From assembly GCA_013824835.1 (NCBI GenBank), contig PNOM01000008.1, forward strand, positions 1-55,846: a stretch of DNA of 55,846 bases, given 5' to 3'. The position numbers were made by a program, and so were the translations under genes. This DNA comes from Syntrophus sp. (in: bacteria). GTDB taxonomy: Bacteria; Desulfobacterota; Syntrophorhabdia; Syntrophorhabdales; Syntrophorhabdaceae. A model generated the notes under the pieces. That model was given only the letters and a program-made list of their open reading frames with translations. It made no database searches and was not told the origin of the DNA. This document shows, one piece after another, positions 35,247 to 43,969 of the stretch. Positions within the stretch are counted from its first letter, which is position 1, and the number at the start of each line of letters is the position of its first letter.

Positions 35247-36466
35247 GCGAGAAACCGAGTTCCAAGGCGTTATCAAAAAAGATCACCGAAGAGTACATGG
35301 ACGAGGCATTCCGCGCCCATGAACTGGGCAAGCTTGTGGGATATACCACGGCTATTTCCCCGGTGGAGCTCTTTGTTGCTCACGATATTGTACCTATTTA
35401 CCCGGAGAACCATGCAGTTGCAAACCTGACGGCAAAGAAGGGCGCTGAAATATGCAGCATCACAGAAAATCTTGGATACAGCAGCCACCTCTGTGCCTAT
35501 GCAAGAACCGACCTGGGCTACAGGGAATCAGGGAAGACAATCACCAAGGGTATCCCTGAACCGGACATTTTCCTGGCCTGCAATGCCCAGTGTTTTACCC
35601 TCACCAAGTGGTTTCAGGTCCTGGCCCGCAGGGGAGACCTTCCGGTTTTCGTCTTCGACACCCCGGAACATGTTATGAATGCGGCGGCGCGGAAAGAGAT
35701 CGTCAAGTACTGTGTCCTTCAGCTCAAGGAACTTATCGCCTGGCTTGAAGGGATAACAAAAAAGAAATTCAACTATGACAGGCTGCAGGAAGTGATGATG
35801 TATTCTGCCCAGTCAAGCATTCTCTATAAGAAGTTCCTCGATATGGCCCAGTATAAGCCATCGCCTATCAGCATATTTGATGCCCTTATCGGCATGGCGA
35901 TTGCGGTTTACCGCAGGGGTACCCCTGAGTGCGTGGAATACTATCAGACCCTCTGCGACGAGATCGATGAAAAGGTGCAGAAAGGGATTGGCGTTGTCCA
36001 GGATGAGAAATACCGGCTCTACTGGGAGAATCTCCCTGTCTGGTTTAAGTTCAGCGATCATGCAAAGCTCCTTGCTTCCTATGGTGCGGTCATTCTGACC
36101 TCCCTTTACGTCCATGCGTGGAGTCTTGATTTTGATCTCAATAAAGACCCCCTTGAAACCCTTGCAGAGAACTATGTAAACCGTTTCTCCAACTCTACCA
36201 TTGAAGACAGGGCGGATATGGCCGTTGACCTTTTCAAGAGGTATGATATGAACGGCATGATCATGTTTATGAACAGAAGCTGCAAGGCAGTATCCTTTGC
36301 AGTGCCTACGCTTAAGGATATCCTTACCAAGAGGACAGGCATTCCTGCCCTTGTATTTGAGAGCGATATGGGGGATCAGAGGTTCTACTCCGAGACCCAG
36401 ATCAGGACGAGGATCGAGGCCTACTTCGAAACCCTCGACAGTCTCCAGAGAAGCAAATCAGCGTAA
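35243..36466 (+). CDS. 2-hydroxyacyl-CoA dehydratase family subunit (2)
   Basis: The 407-residue partner subunit is also of the HgdB/BcrB type and is distantly related to subunit 1. Cysteines likely to bind the second [4Fe-4S] cluster are in YSSHLCAYARTDLGY, LACNAQCFTLTKWFQ and MNRSCKAVSF. It would form a heterodimer with the first subunit and act on a CoA thioester such as an aromatic or 2-hydroxyacyl CoA, consistent with an anaerobic, perhaps aromatic-degrading, lifestyle. A strong terminator follows 27 bases after the stop. Confidence 0.85.
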   Translation: MSEKPSSKALSKKITEEYMDEAFRAHELGKLVGYTTAISPVELFVAHDIVPIYPENHAVANLTAKKGAEICSITENLGYSSHLCAYARTDLGYRESGKTITKGIPEPDIFLACNAQCFTLTKWFQVLARRGDLPVFVFDTPEHVMNAAARKEIVKYCVLQLKELIAWLEGITKKKFNYDRLQEVMMYSAQSSILYKKFLDMAQYKPSPISIFDALIGMAIAVYRRGTPECVEYYQTLCDEIDEKVQKGIGVVQDEKYRLYWENLPVWFKFSDHAKLLASYGAVILTSLYVHAWSLDFDLNKDPLETLAENYVNRFSNSTIEDRADMAVDLFKRYDMNGMIMFMNRSCKAVSFAVPTLKDILTKRTGIPALVFESDMGDQRFYSETQIRTRIEAYFETLDSLQRSKSA

Positions 36467-36493
36467 TTGTAACACTTATATTGTAATCAGAAG

Positions 36494-36524
36494 CCCCCGG
36501 ATGGGAAACCTCCGGGGGTTCTTT
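36494..36524 (+). terminator. terminator of the dehydratase operon
   Basis: CCCCCGGA (36494-36501) pairs with TCCGGGGG (36511-36518) over a 9-base loop, then TTCTTT. It is a strong GC stem with a short U-rich tail. Confidence 0.8.
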
Positions 36525-36871
36525 GTTATGGGTTTATCCGGTTTTTGTTGCATGTTTTCTGTACATGAGACATTTTGGATCGTTTTTAGTTTTGTTTATC
36601 AGCCCTTGGCATAGGGCGGAAGCTCCATCTCCGCCGCCCTGCTGCGCTTGCGCCTTACGACGTATCCCGATACGCCTCCAGCCAGCAATGCTCACAGCGC
36701 AACACATCGAACCTTTCACCCCATACCGTCGTCTACTCAACCCGGCAACATTCGATTTTTTATAACGAGGATGCCGCAAAATTTTCTTAAACCTCAACGG
36801 GTCCTCGAAGCTCTGATTCTGGATAACAATATTCCCTTGCAGGAGAGGGCGGGTGAGGGGGGATTTTAGTC
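36525..36871. other. gene-poor stretch after the dehydratase operon
   Basis: About 350 bases contain no supported coding region. Frames on both strands are low-complexity. The bases around 36840-36860 (GCAGGAGAGGGCGGGTGAGG) resemble a dispersed intergenic sequence of this group. Confidence 0.4.
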
Positions 36872-36892
36872 CCTCCCTTTCGAAAAGGGAGG
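36872..36892. repeat. REP-like hairpin
   Basis: CCTCCCTTT (36872-36880) and AAAGGGAGG (36884-36892) form a perfect 9-bp stem with a 3-base loop, next to the integrase relic. Confidence 0.6.
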
Positions 36893-37150
36893 TTGGAAGG
36901 GATTGCGGGTTTTTGACCTCATTTATGGTAAGGCTTTTGATCGTATGGGTATAAATCATGGTCGTGCATATATCACTATGACCGAGCAACTCCTGAATCG
37001 TGCGAATGTCGTAATTGGCCTGCAACAAATGAGTTGCGAAACTATTCCGGCATAATCGCCTGATGAAGAGGAAGAGTCCTGTCTTTTTGTCTTTTGCCTT
37101 CATACACCGCAAGTCTTTCGTCGCGGGCTGCTACAAGAAGGGGAGATATT
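36893..37150 (-). pseudogene. integron-type tyrosine integrase, C-terminal relic
   Basis: On the minus strand the frame reads [27 protein letters not shown] then CTTMIYTHT, the C-terminal end of an integron/XerD-type integrase with the conserved Gly-His and nucleophile Tyr. In intact genes the preceding motif is HTFRHSFATH; here it reads [11 protein letters not shown], so the His of HxxR is lost. In another frame just upstream, [13 protein letters not shown] corresponds to the catalytic GKGxKDR-xLP strand. A deletion and frameshift have therefore collapsed the catalytic domain. No start, N-terminal domain or attC sites were seen. Confidence 0.65.
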
Positions 37151-37571
37151 CCAAATATGTTCGAGTTCGCGCAAGAGGGTGTTCCCACGGAAATCGGCGA
37201 CAGAAAATGGTGTCTCCCGAAGACCTTTGTGTTTGGGACAATGCTTGCCGTGATTGGTGCTCGTTCCAATTCGGGGCAGAATTTGCCGGAAGACCTGACA
37301 GTCACCATTACCAAGTAAAAAGGAACAGTTGGCAACAGATATGCGGGAGTAATGGATAGCGCCAAAGAAAATTGTCTTCGAAAAAATCCAGTACCGGCAT
37401 CTGTTGCTAACCGCTGAACCTGCCCCGCAGCCTCTTAATCCCTATTTATCCATATATCCATAGCATTACACATCATTATGTGGTATAATGCCAAATACTG
37501 AATATACACTATACCTGCCTTTGAGCCAGAAACAGAACAGTTCCATGATTATTCAATACAAGGAGACATTG

Positions 37572-38159
37572 ATGGAAAAACCATATGCACATGATGGCGC
37601 ATTGCAGGACGATCAGTCTTTACCCCATAGCTTTGTCCCTGTAACCGAACCAGGAAAACCTGTATCCCCCATGTCACCTGCTGAGCATTTAAATGAAGCA
37701 AAGAACGCCCTTGCAGACGGGTACAGGGTTGATGCAAATCCAGTAAAATCGGTATGGGGCAGGATCGGTGACGCACGAATGCATCTTGCAGCCATTGAGC
37801 CCGGATCGTCTCAATATGTTCCGGCCCGGCGTCTCCTCCGTGAAACCCTCTCAAGAGAACGGCAGATCGAGAATGTAAGTATGCACGTTACAAATCAGCT
37901 TATGGTAAAACAGCGGGAGATGATGGCGAATGAATTGGAACTCTATTATGTCGCCAAGGGCATACTCGTTGAAGTTGAACTTTCCGGTCCGGATAAAACA
38001 GCCATAAAACTCCTCTCATCCGCATTCTGTGAATTAACGATCGATCGAATCGCTGATAAGACAAATTTTTTCTCCCACCTTAAGGAGGCCGGCTTCAAAA
38101 GGGTAATCCTGGGGGATCACGAAGAGAACATATGGTCATATAACCTCAAAATGATGTAA
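37572..38159 (+). CDS. hypothetical protein
   Basis: I do not recognise this 195-residue protein. The start at ATG 37572 (MEKPYAHDGALQ) has AAGGAGA 6-7 bases upstream; frames from 37488 or 37545 are longer but have poorer signals. The N-terminal 45 residues are Pro-rich and probably disordered (FVPVTEPGKPVSPMSPAEHL). The middle is helical (NPVKSVWGRIGDARMHLAAIEPGSSQYVPARRLLRE, then RQIENVSMHVTNQLMVKQREMMANELE). The C-terminal part (GILVEVELSGPDKTAIKLLSSAFCELTIDRIADKTNFFSHLKEAGFKRVILGD) looks like a small alpha-beta domain. No signal peptide or membrane segment. Confidence 0.65.
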   Translation: MEKPYAHDGALQDDQSLPHSFVPVTEPGKPVSPMSPAEHLNEAKNALADGYRVDANPVKSVWGRIGDARMHLAAIEPGSSQYVPARRLLRETLSRERQIENVSMHVTNQLMVKQREMMANELELYYVAKGILVEVELSGPDKTAIKLLSSAFCELTIDRIADKTNFFSHLKEAGFKRVILGDHEENIWSYNLKMM

Positions 38160-38327
38160 TGCGGTGTCCTGGGCAGAATCCATAGGCAAGTCAGCCTATC
38201 ATTTATAAAGATAATCACCGCAGCAGTATTCTTGATAGGGGCCTGTCCTGCTGCTTTATAGAGTTCGGCCTTCTTGTCGCCTTTGGCCACTTTCACAATT
38301 ATTGCAACCCTTTGCCTATTTTTAAAA

Positions 38328-38984
38328 CTACCATTCAATCCCATCTGGATATAAATAATCCGGCGTTTCTTTATTCCCTGATTTTGCGCTGATTGTTAAA
38401 TCCCTTATTGCCTGCCGGGCATTGCCAAGGTCAGCATACGTATATCCGCGCCCCTGGTAGGGCGCTGCATTTTCTGGATTGAGTTCTATGGCCCTGTCAA
38501 AATCCCTTATTGCCTGCTGGTAGGCGCCAAGCTTCCTGAAAGTAATTCCCCGGTTGTAATAACTTGCCCCATGCCTTGGGTTAAGTGCTATGGCTTTGCC
38601 ATAATCCCTTATTGCCTGCTGGTAGGCGCCAAGCTTCCTGTATGCATTTCCTCGGTTGTAATAACTTGCCCCATGTCTCGGGTAAAGCGCTATGGCTTTA
38701 CTATAATCCTTTATTGCCTGCTGGTAGTTGTCAAGGCCGATATAATAAGCATTTCCACGGTTGTAGTAAGCAGTTGCATCTTTGGGATCCAGTTCTGTAG
38801 CACTATCGAAATCCTTTATTGCCTGATCGAAGTTACAGAGTTTGGCATAAGCAAGCCCACGCTTGTTATAAACCAAAGCATTTTTCGGATCCATGTCTAT
38901 TGCCTCTGTGTACGCTTCTACAGCTTTCTCATAATCACCGGCCCCATAGAACGATTGTCCTTTCTCAAACCACGTTAAGTGCAT
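38328..38984 (-). CDS. TPR-repeat protein
   Basis: The 218-residue protein consists of about six 34-residue tetratricopeptide repeats (each with the W/Y-x2-G-Y/A-F/A-P pattern, such as ASYYNRGNAYRKLGAYQQAI). It is a soluble protein-protein interaction scaffold with no signal peptide. Two adjacent repeats are nearly identical in DNA as well as protein, spaced 102 bases (near 38502 and 38604), which suggests recent internal duplication. The C-terminus KETPDYLYPDGIEW is a common ending for such proteins. Partner unknown. Confidence 0.85.
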   Translation of the reverse strand: MHLTWFEKGQSFYGAGDYEKAVEAYTEAIDMDPKNALVYNKRGLAYAKLCNFDQAIKDFDSATELDPKDATAYYNRGNAYYIGLDNYQQAIKDYSKAIALYPRHGASYYNRGNAYRKLGAYQQAIRDYGKAIALNPRHGASYYNRGITFRKLGAYQQAIRDFDRAIELNPENAAPYQGRGYTYADLGNARQAIRDLTISAKSGNKETPDYLYPDGIEW

Positions 38985-39148
38985 TTAGTCTTTTTGTACC
39001 TGTAAGCATGTTTTATTTGCTTCTTTTGCAGAACGACTATTTTGACCTCTTCCAATATTTTAAAAAAGGCAGCAAGAAATCTACTTGCTCCTCCTGCAAG
39101 AAAGTATTTACACTTTAAGCTATGATATTCCAATCGGATTATCCCCCC

Positions 39149-39862
39149 TTAACCCTTCAGCCTCCCCAGTACCTTCCTGTCCCTTAGCTCCCGCAAGGCA
39201 TCACGGGCTATCCATCTGCCTGATTTCAATCCTGCTTTCTCAATCCTCTCCGCTGCTTCGACAGCAAGGCTGTTACAGCGTCTATTCCTTTTTCCGATCT
39301 GCCGTAAGGCCCAGTTGACTGCCTTTTTGACATAATTCCTCTCATCCCCTGCCTCCCTTTCAATGATGGAAAGAAGAGACTGAAACACTCCGTCATCCGC
39401 CTTTTTGTCGTGAACTGCGAGGGTTGCCATCAATGCAAACCCGGCCCTTTTTATAAATTCCTCCTCCCTTTCACCCCATTCACAAGCCTTGTTGTAGGCA
39501 TAATCTGTTTTTCTGAAAAGGTTCATGCAGCATGAATCGCACACATCCCAGGAGTCAAAATCTTTTACCCACTCCTCCATCTGTGCTTCCGTTACCATCT
39601 GCGGCACATCGACAAGAGTCGCGAGAATCCTTGCTTCATGGATTCCTGAGCGCCACAGTTGTTGCGCCAGCCCATGATCTTTCCCTACTTCTTTTGCGAT
39701 TTTCCTCAGATCTGTCACTGAGATGCCGAGGGTATTATGGGGATTAATGCCGAATCTGGCCATACCGGCAACATTTACCGGATTTGCCATGGACTCCAAT
39801 CTTTTTATTATCTGCTTATAGATCACAGGATCTCCATATTGTGATACTCCTGTTTCCTGCAC
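39149..39862 (-). CDS. AlkD-like DNA alkylation repair protein
   Basis: The 237-residue helical-repeat (HEAT-like) protein matches the DNA alkylation repair family: GISVTDLRKIAKEVGKDHGLAQQLWRSGIHEARILA near the N-terminus, DSWDVCDSC (with the Trp-Asp pair) and NYVKKAVNWALRQIGKRNRRCN near the C-terminus. Members excise 3-methyladenine and 7-methylguanine without base flipping. It ends shortly before the ABC-2 transporter genes start, same strand. The gene appears complete. Confidence 0.85.
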   Translation of the reverse strand: MQETGVSQYGDPVIYKQIIKRLESMANPVNVAGMARFGINPHNTLGISVTDLRKIAKEVGKDHGLAQQLWRSGIHEARILATLVDVPQMVTEAQMEEWVKDFDSWDVCDSCCMNLFRKTDYAYNKACEWGEREEEFIKRAGFALMATLAVHDKKADDGVFQSLLSIIEREAGDERNYVKKAVNWALRQIGKRNRRCNSLAVEAAERIEKAGLKSGRWIARDALRELRDRKVLGRLKG

Positions 39863-39874
39863 AACATAGACGCA

Positions 39875-40621
39875 TCAGATCTGGATCCTTGAAAAAAGAT
39901 AGCTTCCCGCAGCCATTATCACTGCAGCAACACACAGGAGAACGGCCAAATCCGTAATCAGCCCGAAGCGGGCGCTGCTGATCAAAATCCCTCTCAATGC
40001 ATCGACACCGTAGGTCAGGGGGTTCATGGAGGAAACCACTGCAACGGTCTTCGGAAGACCCTCTATGGGGAATAAGGCCCCTGAAAGAAAGAAGGTAGGC
40101 ATAATCACAAAGTTTATAATAAGCTGAAAACCCTGCATATCCTCAATAAAAGAGGCTATTGCCGTACCGAGGGCGGTAAATATCACGGCAATTAACACCA
40201 TAAAAATAAGGGCAAGAGGTAAAAGGGTCAGATCCGTGGGGCGGAAACCAAAAATGAGGGAGAGGAAGAAGACAATCGTCCCCTGGAAGACCGCAACTGT
40301 GGCCCCTCCGAGGGTTCTCCCGACCATGATCTGGAGCCTCGACACAGGCGCAACAAGGATTTCTTTAAGGAAACCGAATTGTTTGTCCCACAGCACTTCG
40401 ATACCGGAGAAGGTTGCCGTAAAAAGGATGCTCATAGCAATGATCCCCGGCGCAAGAAACTGAATGTAGTTTCCTCCTCCTGCCTTTGTATATATGGGAC
40501 CAAAACCGAACCCAAGGGCAAGAAGAAAAAGAAGGGGCTGACCCAGGGAGCCCACAATACGAGCCCTTGAACGGAAATAGCGCTTCAACTGCCTGAGCCA
40601 GAGCACATAGATGACCTTCAT
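39875..40621 (-). CDS. ABC-2 type transporter permease
   Basis: The 248-residue membrane protein has six hydrophobic segments and the ABC-2 pattern: LKRYFRSRARIVGSLGQPLLFLL, the FSGIEVLWDKQFGFLKEILVAPVSR amphipathic segment and FVIMPTFFLSGALFPIEGLP. This type exports drugs, antibiotics or lipids and resembles daunorubicin-resistance DrrB proteins. It is coupled to the ATPase by a 4-base overlap. Substrate unknown. Confidence 0.88.
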   Translation of the reverse strand: MKVIYVLWLRQLKRYFRSRARIVGSLGQPLLFLLALGFGFGPIYTKAGGGNYIQFLAPGIIAMSILFTATFSGIEVLWDKQFGFLKEILVAPVSRLQIMVGRTLGGATVAVFQGTIVFFLSLIFGFRPTDLTLLPLALIFMVLIAVIFTALGTAIASFIEDMQGFQLIINFVIMPTFFLSGALFPIEGLPKTVAVVSSMNPLTYGVDALRGILISSARFGLITDLAVLLCVAAVIMAAGSYLFSRIQI

Positions 40622-41430
40622 CGATTTGGTCTCCCGAATATTCTCCGCCGTACCCTCATCCGTTCCAGACTACTCGATTCTTCTGAGCGGATATCGCGGC
40701 CCGTGAGGGCAATAAAGGCATTCTCAAGGGTATCAGCAGCCGTTGCCTTCTTCAATTCATCTGAAGTTCCCTGAATAATGATCTTTCCATGATCTATGAT
40801 CGCAATACGTTGGGCTACCCGTTCTGCCTCCTCCATATAATGGGTGGTAAAAAAGACGGTCACGCCTTCAGATTGGTTGAGTCCCAGGATGTGGTTCCAG
40901 ATAAGGTTTCTCGTTTGGGGATCAAGACCAAGGGTAGGTTCATCAAGGAAAAGGATGGTCGGATGGTGGAGAAGACCCCGTGCAATCTCAAGCCTTCTTT
41001 TCATGCCCCCTGAAAAATATTTGACAAAATCATCACGCCTGTCCCACAGTTCAACGATCTTAAGAAGTTCCTTCAGTCTCTCCCTTCTCGTCTCTTTCGG
41101 TACATTATAAAGGATGCCGTGATATTCCATATTCTCATAGGCAGTCAATTCTTCATCAAGACTCGGGTCCTGAAACACGATGCCGAAGGTCTGACGGACT
41201 TGATGGGGTGACAGAGTCGGGTCATAACCGTTCATGGAAATCGTACCGCCTGTTGGATGAAGGAGAGTGGTGAGCATCTTGATGGTCGTCGACTTTCCTG
41301 CACCATTAGGGCCAAGAAAGGCAAATATCTCTCCCGGTTTCACGGCAAAGGATATGTGATCTACTGCGACAAAACCATCGAATATTTTCGTGAGATCTTT
41401 GACAGAGATGATCTGATTATCTTGATTCAT
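40618..41430 (-). CDS. ABC-2 transporter ATPase (DrrA-like)
   Basis: The ATPase partner has Walker A GPNGAGKST, Q-loop GIVFQDPSLDEELTAYENMEYH, signature FSGGMKRRLEIARG, Walker B ILFLDEPTLGLD and the H-loop TTHYMEEAERVA. I start at ATG 41430 (MNQDNQIISVKDLTK), giving 270 residues. The longer frame from 41508 overlaps the pentapeptide gene and is less likely, although the ribosome-binding site at 41430 is weak. It belongs to the drug/antibiotic export group. Confidence 0.88.
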   Translation of the reverse strand: MNQDNQIISVKDLTKIFDGFVAVDHISFAVKPGEIFAFLGPNGAGKSTTIKMLTTLLHPTGGTISMNGYDPTLSPHQVRQTFGIVFQDPSLDEELTAYENMEYHGILYNVPKETRRERLKELLKIVELWDRRDDFVKYFSGGMKRRLEIARGLLHHPTILFLDEPTLGLDPQTRNLIWNHILGLNQSEGVTVFFTTHYMEEAERVAQRIAIIDHGKIIIQGTSDELKKATAADTLENAFIALTGRDIRSEESSSLERMRVRRRIFGRPNR

Positions 41431-41438
41431 CGGCAAGG

Positions 41439-41882
41439 CTAAAAAACAATACCAGGGAACTTGCACTCCTTGAATGAACCTTTTTTGCACTTTGATCCAT
41501 TTGTCCATACGGCGTCTGACAGCTCAGCGCCGTTCAGATTTGCATTATCCAGATCAGCCCAGTTCAGATTTGCATTACCCAGGTATGCATTCGACAGATT
41601 CGCTTTTTTAAGGTTCGCATTCCGCAGTAAGGTGCCCGACAGGTTCCCGCCGGAAAGGTCGGCACCGGAAAGGTCGGCACCGGAAAGGTTGGCATTAGCC
41701 AGATTAGCCCCGGAAAGGTCGGCCCCGGAAAGGTCGGCCTTACGGAGGTCACACCATTGGCACTGCTTTGTTTTCATTAATTTTTCCAGATCTGCCTCAG
41801 TAAATGCATAGGAGACAACGGAAACCATGATCAATACGAATGCAGCAAAGCAAGGAATTACCGCAATATTGTGCCTTTTCAC
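41439..41882 (-). CDS. exported pentapeptide-repeat protein
   Basis: The protein begins at GTG 41882, with a strong GGAGGT six bases upstream; the ATG at 41906 overlaps the yqeC frame. It then has a signal peptide (residues ~1-27, IAVIPCFAAFVLIMVSVVSYA) and a run of A(D/N)LSGADLSG pentapeptides (about 45-130) that would form a right-handed quadrilateral helix. It has a Cys pair before the repeats (QCQWCDLR) and Cys in the C-terminal tail (CKKGSFKECKF). The exported location is an inference. It is co-directional with yqeC upstream and the ABC genes downstream. Confidence 0.75.
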   Translation of the reverse strand: MKRHNIAVIPCFAAFVLIMVSVVSYAFTEADLEKLMKTKQCQWCDLRKADLSGADLSGANLANANLSGADLSGADLSGGNLSGTLLRNANLKKANLSNAYLGNANLNWADLDNANLNGAELSDAVWTNGSKCKKGSFKECKFPGIVF

Positions 41883-41895
41883 TTTAGTACCTCCT

Positions 41896-42624
41896 TCATC
41901 CGTCAACCTTTGTCACCCTGTAAAAAAGGTTATAGAAAACAGTTGAAAGGATCGCCTCCCTGCATCCTGTCCTCTCAACAATCCCCTTTGCGAGCCTGGC
42001 TGCCTCGTTTCTTTTCTTCATTATGTCGTATTTATTGAGAATAACAATGCATTTCTCCCTTTCAACACCTTTTAAGAGCATAGTATCTGTAAAGAACCTC
42101 AAAAAAAGATCGGGGTTAATATCAGCATCACGGGAGACCCCTGTGGCGGCACAAAAAAATTCCCACCTGAACACGCATGTATCCACCCTTCCATGTAATG
42201 CATCAAGGCCCGCCACCACAAAAACAATATCAGAGAAAGGCGGTATCACAGGTTCATGGTCAGCGGGATATTTGAGAGGTTTACCTTTTGCACCATCCGC
42301 CTCAACGAGTACCATATCAAAGAGTTCCCCCAGCCGTGCAACTTCATGGAATGAAAGCCCTGTAAGCTTCTCCCCTTCCCGGGTCTTTCCGATCCTGACA
42401 GGACCGGACTCCACGGCATTACGTCCTATACCCTCATCGAAGCATACATAGGGTTCTTTCGCATATATTTTTGTGGTAGTCGTTACTGCAACCCTCTTGC
42501 CCTTCAGGGATGCCTTTTGTGCAATATATTCAATAAAAGTCGACTTTCCCCCTCCGCCGACAAAGGTTATATATTTCCCATCGGTCAGTAATTTTACAAT
42601 ATCAATCTTTTGAAAATGCCACAT
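41896..42624 (-). CDS. yqeC: YqeC-like, putative selenium-cofactor protein
   Basis: The 242-residue protein has a P-loop-like GGGGKSTFIEYIA and the conserved VTTTTKIYAKE, VLVEADGAKGKPLKYPADHEPVIP and FVVAGLDALHG segments typical of the YqeC family, linked to selenium-dependent molybdenum hydroxylase maturation. ILNKYD resembles a GTPase NKxD-like motif. No other selenium gene lies in the window, so the role rests on the family. It precedes the pentapeptide-repeat gene. Confidence 0.8.
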   Translation of the reverse strand: MWHFQKIDIVKLLTDGKYITFVGGGGKSTFIEYIAQKASLKGKRVAVTTTTKIYAKEPYVCFDEGIGRNAVESGPVRIGKTREGEKLTGLSFHEVARLGELFDMVLVEADGAKGKPLKYPADHEPVIPPFSDIVFVVAGLDALHGRVDTCVFRWEFFCAATGVSRDADINPDLFLRFFTDTMLLKGVEREKCIVILNKYDIMKKRNEAARLAKGIVERTGCREAILSTVFYNLFYRVTKVDG

Positions 42625-42659
42625 AAGGGAAGCAATGAACCTTTATCCATGGATCCTGA

Positions 42660-43157
42660 TTACTTCGGTCCATTTCCTTTCTGCATGCTCCCTTTATCCG
42701 ATTTGTCCATAGAAGAAGTAGCCGGACCTATCGATATTTCAACATCCGAAGAAAAGGTATCCTTGGAAATCCGTATATTCGCGGTCTTGTCCTCTTTTAC
42801 AAAGTTAAGGGTAATATCCCGATATTTGTAGCTATTCACAAATTTCCAGCCATTTCTCGTCATATTGATCTTGAAGTAGTCCTCAAGGGATTGGATTTCT
42901 ACATTGCCTGTGAAGAAAAGCACCCCTACCTTCAATGTCTGGGTCTCATAGACAAAGCTCTTGTTCTTCACAAGTTCCAGTTCTTTGGGGATGGGTACAT
43001 CAGGAAAACCGTAGAATGCCTGGTTCAAAGTTTCATTCTTTGACCTGGGCGCCTCCTCCTTGCTCCCCCCACCGAACATTTTGTTATAGGTTGCACACCC
43101 TGAAAAAAACGAGACCACAAACAGAATAACAGAAAAACATATAATGGACTTTTTCAT
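42660..43157 (-). CDS. uncharacterised lipoprotein
   Basis: The 165-residue protein has a lipobox FSGC (acylated Cys21). The mature part is a small alpha-beta domain: FYGFPDVPIPKELELVKNKSFVYETQTLKVGVLFFTGNVEIQSLEDYFKINMTRNGWKFVN, then YRDITLNFVKEDKTANIRI. It is a recurring type of envelope lipoprotein in deltaproteobacteria but I cannot name the family. The tail is Ser/Gly/Lys-rich. It overlaps folE2 by 4 bases, so it is co-transcribed with queD-folE2. Confidence 0.7.
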   Translation of the reverse strand: MKKSIICFSVILFVVSFFSGCATYNKMFGGGSKEEAPRSKNETLNQAFYGFPDVPIPKELELVKNKSFVYETQTLKVGVLFFTGNVEIQSLEDYFKINMTRNGWKFVNSYKYRDITLNFVKEDKTANIRISKDTFSSDVEISIGPATSSMDKSDKGSMQKGNGPK

Positions 43158-43969
43158 AAATCTCCTCCTTTTTCCCTTTCAAGATACGCATATGCGCTAT
43201 GATTGTGAATACTTTCAAAGTTCTCCGCTTCTACAATAAACCACGTGATATTCTCATCTTTTGACAGCACCTCTGCAATGTCCCGCACCACATCCTCAAC
43301 AAATTTGGGATTATTGAAGGATCTCTCGGTAATATATTTCTCGTCTTCCCTCTTCAGTACGGAATAGATACCGCTGCTTGCGCATGACTCCACTATAGCA
43401 ATAAGGTCTTCGATCCAGAAGAACTTCTTGAATTTTACATCCACCCGTGCGATACCCCGCTGATTGTGAGCGCCATAGTCACTGATCTCCTTTGAGCAGG
43501 GACATAAGGTATTGATCGGAACAGATACGGTAACTACAAACTCCTTCATGGTGCCGGAATCATCCATGGAACCATAAAAACCGCATTTATATTCGAGATA
43601 GCTCGGGGTTTTGCTGACAGGGGCCTCTTTTTTCAGAAAATAAGGGAACTTCACCTCAATGTGGGTAGCCTCCGCATTCAGCTTCTCCTTCATTTCTCTC
43701 AGGATATTCGGCAGATTCTTCATGTTGATCATGCTCTGGTGGCTGTGAAGTATTTCCACAAACCTGCTCATGTGGGTACCCTTATAGTTATGGGGAAGAT
43801 TGACATACATATCGATAGTGGCTACCGTATGCTGAAATCCGTTTGCCTTGTCAAGGACAACAATGGGATATTTCACCTTTTTAACCCCTACCTTATCTAT
43901 CTCGATATTTCGATGGTCGCTCATGTTCTGCACATCTGCCATTTCGAGTTTATTCACCTTATTCCCCAT
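43154..43969 (-). CDS. folE2: GTP cyclohydrolase FolE2 (type IB)
   Basis: This is the alternative GTP cyclohydrolase I, first step towards folate or 7-deazaguanine. It has DVQNMSDHRNIEIDKVGVKKVKYPIVV near the N-terminus and the catalytic VPINTLCPCSKEISDYGAHNQRG. I start at ATG 43969, overlapping the queD stop by 11 bases (AGGTG upstream); 44002 and 43942 are possible. FolE2 uses Mn/Fe under Zn limitation in some bacteria. The neighbour queD uses its product for queuosine synthesis. Confidence 0.92.
   Translation of the reverse strand: MGNKVNKLEMADVQNMSDHRNIEIDKVGVKKVKYPIVVLDKANGFQHTVATIDMYVNLPHNYKGTHMSRFVEILHSHQSMINMKNLPNILREMKEKLNAEATHIEVKFPYFLKKEAPVSKTPSYLEYKCGFYGSMDDSGTMKEFVVTVSVPINTLCPCSKEISDYGAHNQRGIARVDVKFKKFFWIEDLIAIVESCASSGIYSVLKREDEKYITERSFNNPKFVEDVVRDIAEVLSKDENITWFIVEAENFESIHNHSAYAYLEREKGGDL

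Noticed and set aside
37094-37318. 74-codon plus-strand frame opposite the integrase relic
   Set aside because: The second half has protein-like composition, but there is no ribosome-binding site or recognised family and it overlaps the relic on the other strand.
38117-38344. 75-codon minus-strand frame after the TPR gene
   Set aside because: It overlaps the end of the TPR gene and the convergent hypothetical gene; no ribosome-binding site and no family resemblance. The TPR protein has a natural C-terminus.
43203-43220. Rex-box-like match (12 of 14) inside folE2
   Set aside because: It lies inside a coding region near the 3' end, not at a promoter. It shows how often chance matches can occur and lowers confidence in any single Rex site.
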